Notes under the pieces: generated by a model | What the model saw: only the letters and a program-made list of their open reading frames with translations | Databases searched by the model: none | Told to the model about the DNA's origin: nothing | DNA from: Lentibacillus amyloliquefaciens | GTDB lineage: Bacteria > Bacillota > Bacilli > Bacillales > Amphibacillaceae | Reading direction: 5' to 3' | DNA: 64,000 bases | Assembly: GCF_001307805.1 (NCBI RefSeq) | Contig: NZ_CP013862.1 | Location: 62,001-126,000, forward strand | Position numbers and translations under genes: made by a program | Part shown: positions 45,164-53,486 of the stretch, piece after piece | Layout: each line of letters starts with the position of its first letter | Position numbering within the stretch: position 1 is the stretch's first letter

Positions 45164-46113
45164 TATCGCATTGACCCCGCTTCCACGGGCACTTCGACAG
45201 ATTCAATCACTTCTCTGACGACTTCGGACTTATCACGGCGAATCGAGCTGTCCATGGTCAGTATGATGCGATGTTCAAAAACAAAGCGAGCAATCACCTT
45301 GATGTCATGTGGTTTGACAAAATCACGTCCATTCATGAATGCATGAGCCTGGCCTGCACGCATCAATGCCAGGGCAGCACGTGAACCCACACCAAGTTCA
45401 ATCGCCTGGTGCTTCCGTGTTTGACGAACAAGCTGAAGCAAATAATCCAGGACTATGTCCGATAGATTCACTTGCCGCACTTGCTGTTGCAGGGAATTAA
45501 TGGCATCCGCCGATAAAAGGGGCAGTATCTCATCAAATGGATCATTGGTGCGCTGATTCAGTAAAATTTCTTTTTCTTGTTCGAGCGTCGGATAATTCAT
45601 TGTTATTTTCATCAGGAAACGGTCCAATTGTGCTTCAGGGAGTGGAAAGGTCCCCTGGCTTGATTCAATTGGATTTTGGGTTGCTATAACAAAAAACGGT
45701 GAAGGGATTTTGACCGTTGTCCCATCAATTGTTGTTTGCTGCTCTTCCATTACTTCCAGCAGGCTGGATTGTGTCCGCGGTGTTGCACGATTAATCTCGT
45801 CAGCCAGTAAAATGTTTGTCTCAACGGGACCTCTTAACAGTTCAAAGTCCTGTGTTTTCGGGTTAAAGAATCTGATACCGGTAACGTCACTGGGAAGAAC
45901 ATCAGGTGTAAATTGGATACGGCTGAATTGACCATCTATGACCTTGGCGAAAGTTTTCGCTATTTTTGTTTTTCCTGAGCCCGGGACACTTTCCAGTATG
46001 ACATGTCCGCCGGCAATGAGAGCAACGAATACTAAGTCGATGGCGTCTTTTTGCCCGATAATCGTTCGGTTAACTGTTTCTTTTGCCTGTGTAAGTCTTT
46101 GGAAAGTATCCAT
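45163..46113 (-). CDS. MoxR-family AAA+ ATPase
   Basis: A 316-residue AAA_3 ATPase with Walker A SVPGSGKTK, Walker B ILLADEINRA, sensor 1 VIATQNP and the MoxR C-terminal lid (GSRAALALMRAGQAHAFMNG). MoxR proteins act as chaperones that insert metal or remodel partners, usually with the DUF58 protein encoded next to it. First gene of the three-gene operon. Confidence 0.93.
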   Translation of the reverse strand: MDTFQRLTQAKETVNRTIIGQKDAIDLVFVALIAGGHVILESVPGSGKTKIAKTFAKVIDGQFSRIQFTPDVLPSDVTGIRFFNPKTQDFELLRGPVETNILLADEINRATPRTQSSLLEVMEEQQTTIDGTTVKIPSPFFVIATQNPIESSQGTFPLPEAQLDRFLMKITMNYPTLEQEKEILLNQRTNDPFDEILPLLSADAINSLQQQVRQVNLSDIVLDYLLQLVRQTRKHQAIELGVGSRAALALMRAGQAHAFMNGRDFVKPHDIKVIARFVFEHRIILTMDSSIRRDKSEVVREVIESVEVPVEAGSMR

Positions 46114-46176
46114 GTAAGATGCCCCTTTTTTGGATATGTAAATATTTGCTTTATTATATCACAAAATATTAAGTAT

Positions 46177-46314
46177 TTTTATACCGCATGTAAGGGACAG
46201 TAATCCGGCAAAGAACGGCAGCCAATTATCTCTATATGTACAATTTTGTTCAGGCCTGCAGGACGTGGGTCTCGGGAGACATTGCAACGGATACCACTGA
46301 ATAAAGTTTCACAT
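46177..46314 (-). repeat. Diverged copy of the modular hairpin repeat
   Basis: The ends match the repeat (ATACCGCATGTAA at one end and CCACTGAATAAAGTTTCAC at the other), while the middle is unrelated in sequence. It lies between moxR and yuiC together with about 190 further bases that hold no gene. Confidence 0.55.
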
Positions 46315-46501
46315 TACGCAATTAGCCATAAATTGTATTGCCTGTTGTATAATCTTATGTAATTTTTAGAATTTAGTCGTATATAAATTGGCATTTTGGT
46401 AACACTGTTCAAATAGGCAGTTATTTCAGGGTGAACGTCTGTCAGAATAACTTTTCTGATTGTACCAGTAAAATTAAAATACTGCCGGAAAGGTGTTATC
46501 A

Positions 46502-47191
46502 TTGAATAGAATTCCGTTATTTAGAAGATTTGCGGTGTCTCTGTTACTTTTAGGGACATTATTCGTAACATTTTCATCGATTTCAAATGTTACGGTGACG
46601 GATGTGAAGGCTTGGGTTGCTGAGGAAAAGTCAGCATCAGTCGTCACGTCTGCCGATCAAGCTGAACATAAAGAGGTTACTTTAGAAAAAAAAGGATTAA
46701 ATGTAGAAGAGCAGGCGGAAAGATATATTTCGAGTGAGCGTATTGAAGGACCTGAAACATTGGAAGAGTATGTGAATACAGAACAATATCCGAGTGCGAC
46801 TGTTATGGCAACAGGTTATACCGCCGGAGTGGAATCGACAGGTAAAACCCCGGATCATCCGGAATATGGTGTGACGTATTCGGGCGTGAAGGTTAAACGA
46901 GACTTGTACTCTACGATTGCAGCGGATTTGGATGTTTTTCCAATCGGAACTGTCCTGTATATTCCGGATTATGGGTATGGAGTTGTCGCGGATAAAGGCG
47001 GTGCCATTAACGGCAACAAAATCGATTTATATTATGAAACGGTTGAAGATGTCTATTCTGAATGGGGAAAGAAAGAGGTTGAAGTTTATATCATTGAAAA
47101 AGGTGACGGAAAGCTGACCGAAGAAGTTCTGAACAATCTGAACGAAAATGAGTCCATGCAAGTGTTCCGGAACCGGATTAATGAAAGCTAA
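46502..47191 (+). CDS. yuiC: YuiC, 3D-domain cell-wall lytic protein
   Basis: About 229 residues: an N-terminal membrane anchor or signal ([18 protein letters not shown]), a helical linker and a C-terminal 3D domain ([43 protein letters not shown]) with three conserved aspartates of an MltA-like lytic transglycosylase fold. YuiC-type proteins belong to the stationary-phase survival group and cleave peptidoglycan. TTG at 46502 has GGAAAGG 8 bases upstream; the GTG at 46493 is an alternative. Confidence 0.88.
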   Translation: MNRIPLFRRFAVSLLLLGTLFVTFSSISNVTVTDVKAWVAEEKSASVVTSADQAEHKEVTLEKKGLNVEEQAERYISSERIEGPETLEEYVNTEQYPSATVMATGYTAGVESTGKTPDHPEYGVTYSGVKVKRDLYSTIAADLDVFPIGTVLYIPDYGYGVVADKGGAINGNKIDLYYETVEDVYSEWGKKEVEVYIIEKGDGKLTEEVLNNLNENESMQVFRNRINES

Positions 47192-47197
47192 AATGTA

Positions 47198-47232
47198 AAA
47201 AGCCGCTTCACAATAGAGTGCAGCGGCTTTCT
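47198..47232 (+). terminator. Terminator of yuiC
   Basis: AAAGCCGCT pairs with AGCGGCTTT around a 14-base loop, 7 bases after the stop. Confidence 0.85.
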
Positions 47233-47404
47233 CGATTACAAATTGTTTTGTGGAAAAGATTGATGATCCGAGGCGTCGTGTGAAAGCGGCGAACCGTCGA
47301 ATTGGAAGGTTCCAAACGTCCAATTAAATCCCCCGGACAATGACGGGGGCAGGCGAAAAGTTCGAAAAAAGCTTTTTGTTAAAGACAAAGTGAAAGCCGG
47401 TCTT

Positions 47405-47878
47405 TTAATAAAATTGATAAAGAAAAAAGGCAATGGCCACGCCGGATAATCCGCCAAAAAACACTTCAATTGGCTGATGACCGAGCAATTCCTTCAGTTC
47501 TTTGCGTTTTTGATAGATTTCTTTTCGATTCCAGTCTTTGGCGCCTTCCATAAAGTATTGGAAATCCTCGACCAGCTGATTGATTACAATCGCCTGCTCA
47601 CCCGCCTGTCTGCGAACACCGGAAGCATCAAACATGGTGATCACACTGAATACGGCAGCGATGGCAAACACAACCGAATTCGCTCCTTCTACAATACCGA
47701 CACTTGTTGTCAGTGCAGCGACTGCAGCGGAATGGCTGCTTGGCATACCCCCCGTTGAAAAGGCGAGACCGGGTTTGAATTCTCTTGTCGCCATCAGCCG
47801 GATTGGAATTTTAATAACTTGCGCAAAAACAATTGCAGATAATGCCGCCCATAACGGGAAGTTTGCAAAAAAGTCCAT
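47405..47878 (-). CDS. yuiD: YuiD, divergent PAP2-family membrane protein
   Basis: A 157-residue member of the divergent PAP2 (acid phosphatase/vanadium haloperoxidase-related) family, with FSTGGMPSSHSAAVAAL and DASGVRRQAGEQA as diagnostic blocks. It is probably a membrane phosphatase of unknown substrate. Same neighbourhood as in B. subtilis. Confidence 0.92.
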   Translation of the reverse strand: MDFFANFPLWAALSAIVFAQVIKIPIRLMATREFKPGLAFSTGGMPSSHSAAVAALTTSVGIVEGANSVVFAIAAVFSVITMFDASGVRRQAGEQAIVINQLVEDFQYFMEGAKDWNRKEIYQKRKELKELLGHQPIEVFFGGLSGVAIAFFLYQFY

Positions 47879-47987
47879 GAATGGAGGTACATCCTCTCTG
47901 TTGTTCTCTAACTGTAAATAGCTAAATATATTTTAGCATAATCAGTGCTTGTTTGAACAAAAGAAAGAATAAACGCTTTTTTATTAT

Positions 47988-48584
47988 TTAAGTTTTTACG
48001 GTCAAAAGCCATCTTGATGGGATACGTTTCGCAAGGCTCACCATAAATAGAGCGGCCAGAAACGCGAGTCCTGTATCTTTTATCAAAAATGGAATCATGC
48101 TCCCCCATGCAACAGCGTAAGAAATGTTTAGTTCGAGCCAGGTATTCATGGCTAGGTACATATACGTTACACCAATACCGTAATTGAATGCCAGTCCGAC
48201 AATCGATGCCAGTCCATATATTGGAATTGACGGTTTATTGCTCCCCTCGGCAACCAAACCTGCGAAAAATGCCACGAATATGAAAGAAATAATAAATCCG
48301 CCGGTCGGGGAGATCAGCTGCATCGGGCCTGCTGTCATTTGAGCAAATACCGGAACACCTGACATACCGACTAAAATATATGTAATCATAGAAATAGCTC
48401 CAAGCTTTTTGCCAAGCATCAAACCGGCTATAGTAGCGAAAAATGTTTGCAAAGATATTGGGACGGTCGCACCCCCGATTGGCACAGCAAGCATCGGAAA
48501 CCAAACCGTAATGTTTGCTCCGATTGCCATCAGGCATACAAACACTGCACCAAATGTTAAATCAATTGTGCGTAGTTTTTTCAA
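47988..48584 (-). CDS. bioY: BioY, biotin-uptake substrate-binding component
   Basis: About 198 residues and six membrane helices of the BioY (ECF S-component) family: GGATVPISLQTFFATIAGLM, GAISMITYILVGMSGVPVFA and SPTGGFIISFI are the biotin-binding signature blocks. It brings biotin in with an ECF energy module encoded elsewhere. TTG at 48584 has AAGGAGGGG upstream. A BirA operator overlaps its promoter, so expression should fall when biotin is plentiful. Confidence 0.94.
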   Translation of the reverse strand: MKKLRTIDLTFGAVFVCLMAIGANITVWFPMLAVPIGGATVPISLQTFFATIAGLMLGKKLGAISMITYILVGMSGVPVFAQMTAGPMQLISPTGGFIISFIFVAFFAGLVAEGSNKPSIPIYGLASIVGLAFNYGIGVTYMYLAMNTWLELNISYAVAWGSMIPFLIKDTGLAFLAALFMVSLAKRIPSRWLLTVKT

Positions 48585-48609
48585 TTTCACCCCTCCTTGT
48601 ATATCAATG

Positions 48610-48638
48610 ATAATAAACAGAATCTTAAAGATTGTCAA
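48610..48638 (-). promoter_or_regulatory. Sigma-A promoter of bioY
   Basis: On the minus strand a perfect TTGACA (48638-48633), a 17-base spacer and TATTAT (48615-48610) precede bioY. The -35 box lies inside the BirA operator. Confidence 0.85.
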
Positions 48639-48661
48639 CCCATTAAAAAAATGGTTAACAA
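48632..48661. promoter_or_regulatory. BirA (biotin repressor) operator
   Basis: TTGTCAACC, 12 bases, GGTTAACAA: inverted half-sites matching the biotin-repressor box of Firmicutes, with one mismatch between arms. Overlap with the -35 box of bioY indicates repression by BirA bound to biotinyl-AMP. Confidence 0.85.
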
Positions 48662-48973
48662 TAGTAGGCGAAGCTAAACCTTAGGCATCCTTGAACGAGG
48701 AAGGGAGAAACGACCGGAAACGATGGAGCGTCGATCAGAGTGAAGGAATATAAACCTGAATGGAAAGCAAGTAACCCTAAGTAAAACCGCAGAAATCAAT
48801 CGTCAGTAATGTTTGAGGTAGCTCTTGATAACCGGCGGGAAGCGCAGTGATTACAGGCTGGTTATTATAAAAGCAACAATAAGAGAAAAATAAAAAAGCC
48901 TTCGTTTCGCAAAGGCTGTGCGATTCATGAATTTGTACTAATGGGCAATAAAGTTAATCTGCTCCATCTTATT
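48662..48973. other. Unassigned, possibly structured, intergenic region
   Basis: No gene is visible in these ~310 bases. The stretch 48665-48870 is richer in G and A than its surroundings and holds several short complementary segments (ATAACCGGC with GCTGGTTAT, CGACCGG, CGATGGAGCGTCG). It could be a non-coding RNA or an intron or IS relic; I cannot assign it. A hairpin (AGCCTTCG...CAAAGGCT, 48896-48918) resembles a weak terminator. Confidence 0.4.
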
Positions 48974-49131
48974 TTATCCCGCATGTAACTGGCAGTAAGG
49001 ACCCCCACCTCAAATGTTCGCGTATACGATGAAGATTAGGTGGGGGGATGGCTACCAGTAAATGTCCGATTCGTTCATCTAACAATCAGTGGGGGAGAAA
49101 GAACCCCCACACTGATTGAAGATTCACTTTA
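48974..49131 (-). repeat. Modular hairpin repeat, copy b
   Basis: A full copy downstream of deoD, read on the minus strand: AAAGTGAATC, outer hairpin with CCCCCACTGATTG, linker GTTAGATGAACGAATCGGACATTTACTGG, inner hairpin CCCCCCACCT/AGGTGGGGG, end TTACATGCGGGATAAA. The deoD stop TGA lies within AAAGTGAATC. Confidence 0.88.
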
Positions 49132-49831
49132 TGGCCGTATCAAGCGCAACTTCCATCATGTCATGGAATGTTGTCTGGCGTTCTTCAGCTGTGGTTTCTT
49201 CACCGGTCAGAATATGGTCGGATACTGTCAAAATGGTAAGTGCCTGGCGGTTAAATTTCGCTGCAAGGGTGTATAATGCCGTTGTTTCCATCTCAACAGC
49301 GAGCACGTTATAATGAGCCAGAAGTTCATTGACTTCTTTGGCATTATCACGATAGAATGTGTCGCTCGTGAATACGTTTCCGACGCGTAAATTAAGCCCT
49401 TGTTCCTTGCCGGTATCATACGCATTTTTCAGCAGTTCAAAATCGGCGAGCGGTGCATAGTCTATGCCGTTGAATATCATCCGGTTCATTTGTGAATCGG
49501 TTGTTGCGCCTTGAGCCAGAATCACGTCACGGACTTTGACATCGTTTTGAATGGCACCGCAAGTTCCGACCCGGATCAACTTTTGCACATCGTATTCTTG
49601 AATTAACTCATTAACGTAAATTGATATGGATGGCACACCCATGCCGGTTCCCTGTACGGAAATACGTTCACCCTTATATGTACCGGTGAAACCATACATG
49701 CCGCGCACCTGGTTATATTGGGTCACTTCTTCGAGGAAATTTTCTGCGATGAATTTTGCTCTGAGCGGATCTCCGGGCAGCAAAATTTTATCAGCTATCT
49801 CACCTTTATTGGCGCCAATATGAACACTCAT
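49124..49831 (-). CDS. deoD: Purine nucleoside phosphorylase, DeoD type
   Basis: A 235-residue hexameric-type purine nucleoside phosphorylase (PNP family 1): [37 protein letters not shown] and the active-site Asp in TVSDHI. It splits (deoxy)nucleosides with phosphate into base and ribose-1-phosphate for salvage. AAGGGGGC precedes the ATG. The last codons are part of a dispersed repeat. Confidence 0.96.
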   Translation of the reverse strand: MSVHIGANKGEIADKILLPGDPLRAKFIAENFLEEVTQYNQVRGMYGFTGTYKGERISVQGTGMGVPSISIYVNELIQEYDVQKLIRVGTCGAIQNDVKVRDVILAQGATTDSQMNRMIFNGIDYAPLADFELLKNAYDTGKEQGLNLRVGNVFTSDTFYRDNAKEVNELLAHYNVLAVEMETTALYTLAAKFNRQALTILTVSDHILTGEETTAEERQTTFHDMMEVALDTAIK

Positions 49832-50041
49832 CTATGAATAGCCCCCTTCATACAAACACATTGTAGAATTAAGGTACCATATCGTTTCGTTAAAAACAAA
49901 TATCACAAAAATGTCACAGGATTCATGGCTTTTTGATTTCAATATACATAAATTTTGTATATAATAAAACTTGAGGTATCGTATTTCTGAATTGAAAGGA
50001 ATACATACATTAGGAATTTATTTTTGGAAGGATGAAAATCG

Positions 50042-50305
50042 ATGCAGGAAAAAACATTTACGATTACGGCAGATACAGGGGTGCATGCTCGTCCAGCGAC
50101 GTTACTGGTAAATAAAGCGGGACAGTTTGAATCTGAAATTGAAATTTCATATAACGGTAAAGATGTTAACCTGAAATCAATCATGGGCGTTATGTCTCTT
50201 GGCATACCGAAAGGCGCTGAAGTGAAAATCACCACAAATGGCGGAGATGAAGAAGAAGCGATTAAAGGTGTTACCGAGGTAGTTAACGAGCATTTGGGCG
50301 AATAA
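50042..50305 (+). CDS. ptsH: HPr phosphocarrier protein
   Basis: An 87-residue HPr. His15 of the PTS phosphorelay is present (TGVHARPAT) and the regulatory Ser46 site is complete ([12 protein letters not shown]), so it is true HPr and not Crh, which has Gln at residue 15. It shuttles phosphate from enzyme I to sugar permeases and, when phosphorylated on Ser46, serves as CcpA corepressor. Enzyme I is not adjacent; a hairpin repeat follows directly, so the gene is monocistronic here. GGAAGGATG precedes the start. Confidence 0.93.
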   Translation: MQEKTFTITADTGVHARPATLLVNKAGQFESEIEISYNGKDVNLKSIMGVMSLGIPKGAEVKITTNGGDEEEAIKGVTEVVNEHLGE

Positions 50306-50423
50306 AGTGAAACTTCAATCAGTGGGGTTTTTCCACTGATTGTTAGTTGAACAGAATCGGACATTTAGGGACAGTTAACCGCGGTTCTTTGGCGGTTTAC
50401 TGTCCATTACATGCGGGATAAAA
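50303..50423 (+). repeat. Modular hairpin repeat, copy d (inner hairpin exchanged)
   Basis: It starts at the ptsH stop TAA (TAAAGTGAAAC) and keeps the outer hairpin (CAATCAGTGG...CCACTGATTG), the linker and the end TTACATGCGGGATAAA. The inner hairpin is GGACAGTTAACCGC/GCGGTTTACTGTCC in place of the CCCCACCT stem of copies a-c. Confidence 0.85.
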
Positions 50424-50450
50424 ATCTGACTGCCATATTTTTGCATATTG

Positions 50451-50489
50451 AAAATGGAGCTTTGGGAAAGATCCCTCAGCTCCATTTTA
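50451..50489. terminator. Terminator at the 3' end of kapB
   Basis: AAAATGGAGCT pairs with AGCTCCATTTT across a 17-base loop; it ends kapB on the minus strand. Confidence 0.8.
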
Positions 50490-50882
50490 TTATTTATAAT
50501 AGTGTTTTGTATAAGTGTTTTCTGCCAGGTCTTCAATCTGTTTAAGAGACTGCCGGTTGAACGCGGTATCTTGCCCGGAAAGTTGCTGTTTTATATCGCT
50601 GACTGCTTTCTGAAGTGATTCCTGATAGTCCGGCATTTCACCATCAAAGCTTTTGACGGCTGATTTCACGACATTCATTTTTTCATAATGGGCAAGGGCT
50701 TTTCGTTCCTGGAAAACCACATCCTCTGTTTCGCCCGGGTTATGCAAGTCGCCTTGCATCGGGTGTTTTGCAACCGCATGAACTTTTACTAAATAGCGTT
50801 CACCGCGGTCTTCCAGCACTTCACCTATGTACTTGCCTGAATTGTATTTGACCTGAACAATTTCTCCAATGGAAATTGACAT
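50490..50882 (-). CDS. kapB: KapB, KinB-pathway sporulation regulator
   Basis: A 130-residue KapB-family protein. An N-terminal beta-rich domain (GEIVQVKYNSGKYIGEVLED, LVKVHAVAKHPMQGDLHNP) is followed by a helical domain. In B. subtilis KapB is needed for sensor kinase KinB to feed the phosphorelay. It has no signal peptide, although it was named a lipoprotein. kinB is not adjacent here. AAAGGAGG precedes the ATG at 50882. Confidence 0.9.
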   Translation of the reverse strand: MSISIGEIVQVKYNSGKYIGEVLEDRGERYLVKVHAVAKHPMQGDLHNPGETEDVVFQERKALAHYEKMNVVKSAVKSFDGEMPDYQESLQKAVSDIKQQLSGQDTAFNRQSLKQIEDLAENTYTKHYYK

Positions 50883-51073
50883 ATCGCACAGACCTCCTTT
50901 ACGCCATTGTGCCAAATTTATATCAGATTAGCCAATGGTTCGTTTTTGTTTTGGCATGTTCAGGATGGATGCTATAATGAATTTAAATTGCGTGTTCAAA
51001 AGTAGAATAACAAGGACGGATGTGTCATTGTTACCGAACTTTTTGAACAGCCTCCTAAAGGAAGTGATTGAAA

Positions 51074-51256
51074 ATGGGAATGGAATTTCTTTACTTTCCG
51101 GAAGATAAAACGGAGTATATTCCTGCTATTATCGTACTGATTATTTTTGCGATTGGGGCAGGCGTAGTCATGTATTTTTTTATAAAACACTCCAAAAAAG
51201 AAGCGGATAAAACAGATGAGCATTATCAGCAAAATATAGATAAAAGGGAAGAGTGA
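51074..51256 (+). CDS. Small single-helix membrane protein
   Basis: About 60 residues: one membrane helix (IPAIIVLIIFAIGAGVVMYF) and a charged cytosolic tail (KHSKKEADKTDEHYQQ). Unknown family. AAAGGAAGTG precedes the ATG at 51074. A terminator (51256-51290) follows. Confidence 0.65.
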   Translation: MGMEFLYFPEDKTEYIPAIIVLIIFAIGAGVVMYFFIKHSKKEADKTDEHYQQNIDKREE

Positions 51257-51291
51257 AGCAGGCTTATTTAAAAATGAGCCTGTTTATTTTT
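51256..51291 (+). terminator. Terminator of the small membrane protein gene
   Basis: AAGCAGGCTTA pairs with TGAGCCTGTTT and is followed by ATTTTTTG. Confidence 0.8.
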
Positions 51292-51343
51292 TGTCTGTCC
51301 TGCAGATACTTAAGAATAAAGCATCTGCAAAGGAGCAGCATTT

Positions 51344-51928
51344 ATGAGAAAGGTACTGTTTATTATTTTATTTCTATTCATAACGGCTTGTCAGGGTAAT
51401 AATGAAACATCCCGGACGGTGGATATGTATAACACTTCGGCTGATATGATTGGCACGGCTCAACTGACAGAAGGCGATGGCGGTTTGGATGTAAAGTTAA
51501 AGCTGGAAGGGCTTGAGCCCGGTTATCATGGCATACATGTCCACGAATATCCAAAATGTGATCAGCCGGATTTCACCACTGCCGGCAGTCATTTCAATCC
51601 TGATGGGAACGAGCATGGATTAATGCATCCTGAAGGCTCACATTTAGGTGATTTACCGAATGTTGAGGCAGATTCGGGAGGGCTTGTGGATGCTGAATTG
51701 ATGCTTCCGGAAGCGACATTAACAGACGGGAAAAAATCTTTGCTGAGCGGTGAAGGCACCTCACTGATTATTCATGAACAACAGGATGACGGTGTGAGTC
51801 AGCCGGGCGGAGAATCCGGCCCCCGAATAGCATGCGGAATTATAGCCAAAGATGAAAAAAAGTCAGCTGAAACACCAACAGAAACACCAACAGACCCGAC
51901 TGATTTTAATCAGGATCAGGAAGAGTAA
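51344..51928 (+). CDS. sodC: Cu/Zn superoxide dismutase-like lipoprotein (SodC/YojM type)
   Basis: A 194-residue lipoprotein (lipobox ITAC) with a Cu/Zn-SOD domain. Metal ligands are visible: HVHEYPKC (two copper His plus the disulfide Cys), SHFNPDGNEHG, GSHLGDLPN, and IIHEQQDDG for the last copper His. The end RIACGII carries the partner Cys. Copper ligands are all present, unlike B. subtilis YojM where copper binding is impaired, so this one may be active outside the membrane. It ends in a Thr/Pro-rich tail. Confidence 0.9.
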   Translation: MRKVLFIILFLFITACQGNNETSRTVDMYNTSADMIGTAQLTEGDGGLDVKLKLEGLEPGYHGIHVHEYPKCDQPDFTTAGSHFNPDGNEHGLMHPEGSHLGDLPNVEADSGGLVDAELMLPEATLTDGKKSLLSGEGTSLIIHEQQDDGVSQPGGESGPRIACGIIAKDEKKSAETPTETPTDPTDFNQDQEE

Positions 51929-51966
51929 ATGAAGTCATTTGTTGAATCGATATTGCCATAATACAG

Positions 51967-52000
51967 AAAAGGGCAGCCACTTGAATGGCCGCCCTTTTTG
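51967..52000 (+). terminator. Terminator of sodC
   Basis: AAAAGGGCAGCCA pairs with TGGCCGCCCTTTTT in an imperfect stem ending in a T-run. Confidence 0.85.
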
Positions 52001-52073
52001 CTGTTTTTAACTGTACATAGTTAGTAGAGTATAACACTTATTTTAATTCTTTGAGTTGAGATGGGAAGTTATC

Positions 52074-53243
52074 CTACCTGTTGTTTACGGCTTTGATAAG
52101 ACGGTTTACGCCTTCTTCAAGGGTTTCACGCGGGCAGGCGATATTCATTCGCATAAACATTTCACCTTCGTCACCATAGTCTATTCCTGCGTTCAAGCCG
52201 ACTTTGGCGGTTTGGTTCATAAATGATTTTAAATCTTCACTGTTCAGTTGTAATTGGCTGCAGTCAATCCAGAGCAAATAAGTGCCTTCTGACCGGGTGA
52301 CAGTCAATACATCTGTTTTTTCTTCCAACATAGCTGTTACATATTTTTTATGTTCCTCAAGGACACTTAGAAGTTCATCAAGCCATTCGGCGCCATGCTT
52401 ATAGACGGCTTCCATGGCTGTGTTCCCCATCGTGTTGATATGGTTATGCCCCTGCTTAAGCAGCTGGTTATCCAGCTTTTCTTTTGTTTCTTTATCAGAT
52501 GTAATAATATAAGACGCCTGCAATCCGGCTAAATTAAATGTTTTTGACGGTGACATAAATGTAATTGTCTTTTTTGCAATCTCGTCTGAAAGGGAGGCGA
52601 GCGGAAAATGTGTATTGCCCGGATAAATCAAGTCCGCATGAATCTCATCGGACAGAATCAGGACATCATACTTCAGGCAAAGGCGCGCCATCTCCTGTAG
52701 TTCTTCTTTTGTCCAGACACGTCCGACCGGATTGTGGGGTGAGCACAGAATAAACGCCGAGACGCCTTGCTTTAATTTCGCTTCAAAATCTTCAAAGTCA
52801 ATATGGTAATAATGATCTTTTTGCTGAAGCGGATTTTTTACCACATTGCGTTCATGTGCTTCGATTACGCTATAAAAGGGCGTATATACAGGGGTTTGGA
52901 CCAGGATGTTGTCCCCCGGTTCAGTGAAAGCCTGCACCGCCATATGCAAACTGGCCACAACGCCCGGACTGAATGAGAGCCATTCCTTATTGATTTCCCA
53001 ATTGTGACGCTTTGATATCCAATTGATAATCGGATTTTTGATGTCATCATCAATAATTGTGTAGCCATATATTCCATGTTTTGCACGTTCAATGAGGGCA
53101 TCATTGACTGCCTTGGGTGCCTGAAAATCCATATCAGCTACCCACATTGGGAGGACATCGTCAGATTGAAAGACAACATGTCGCATATCCCATTTAACAG
53201 AACGTGTTTTTTCACGGTTATGTACCTTTTTAAAATTTTCCAT
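52074..53243 (-). CDS. patB: PatB/MalY-type pyridoxal-phosphate C-S lyase
   Basis: A 389-residue fold-type I PLP enzyme. The PLP lysine lies in MSPSKTFNLAG, and LCSPHNPVGRVW and ILSDEIHADL are the other cofactor contacts. The MalY/PatB subclass cleaves cystathionine or related cysteine conjugates (C-S lyase). In B. subtilis patB is next to kapB. GGAGGGTTAAC precedes the ATG. Confidence 0.93.
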   Translation of the reverse strand: MENFKKVHNREKTRSVKWDMRHVVFQSDDVLPMWVADMDFQAPKAVNDALIERAKHGIYGYTIIDDDIKNPIINWISKRHNWEINKEWLSFSPGVVASLHMAVQAFTEPGDNILVQTPVYTPFYSVIEAHERNVVKNPLQQKDHYYHIDFEDFEAKLKQGVSAFILCSPHNPVGRVWTKEELQEMARLCLKYDVLILSDEIHADLIYPGNTHFPLASLSDEIAKKTITFMSPSKTFNLAGLQASYIITSDKETKEKLDNQLLKQGHNHINTMGNTAMEAVYKHGAEWLDELLSVLEEHKKYVTAMLEEKTDVLTVTRSEGTYLLWIDCSQLQLNSEDLKSFMNQTAKVGLNAGIDYGDEGEMFMRMNIACPRETLEEGVNRLIKAVNNR

Positions 53244-53332
53244 GTTAACCCTCCTGCAAAATAAAAAAGCTTGATTTATATTATACTTGATTTCAGGAGA
53301 TAGGTTAAGTTATTGCCCTCAGGCGAAGACAA

Positions 53333-53370
53333 AAAAAGAGCAAGGCATTTATTGTTTCAATGCCTTGCTT
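53333..53370 (-). terminator. Terminator of pgi
   Basis: AGCAAGGCATT pairs with its complement across an 8-base loop; on the minus strand a run of seven T follows. Confidence 0.88.
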
Positions 53371-53486
53371 ACAGGGGGAATACGAGAAAGTCTTACATTT
53401 ACAGTGTTACCCCGTATGCGAAAATATAAACATTAACCGCGAAAAAAACCTGAGATTTTTTTCCTCTATGAAATCAATTAATTCGT

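Noticed and set aside
50042..50305. Crh, the catabolite-repression HPr paralogue
   Set aside because: His15 is present (GVHARPAT); Crh has Gln at that residue.
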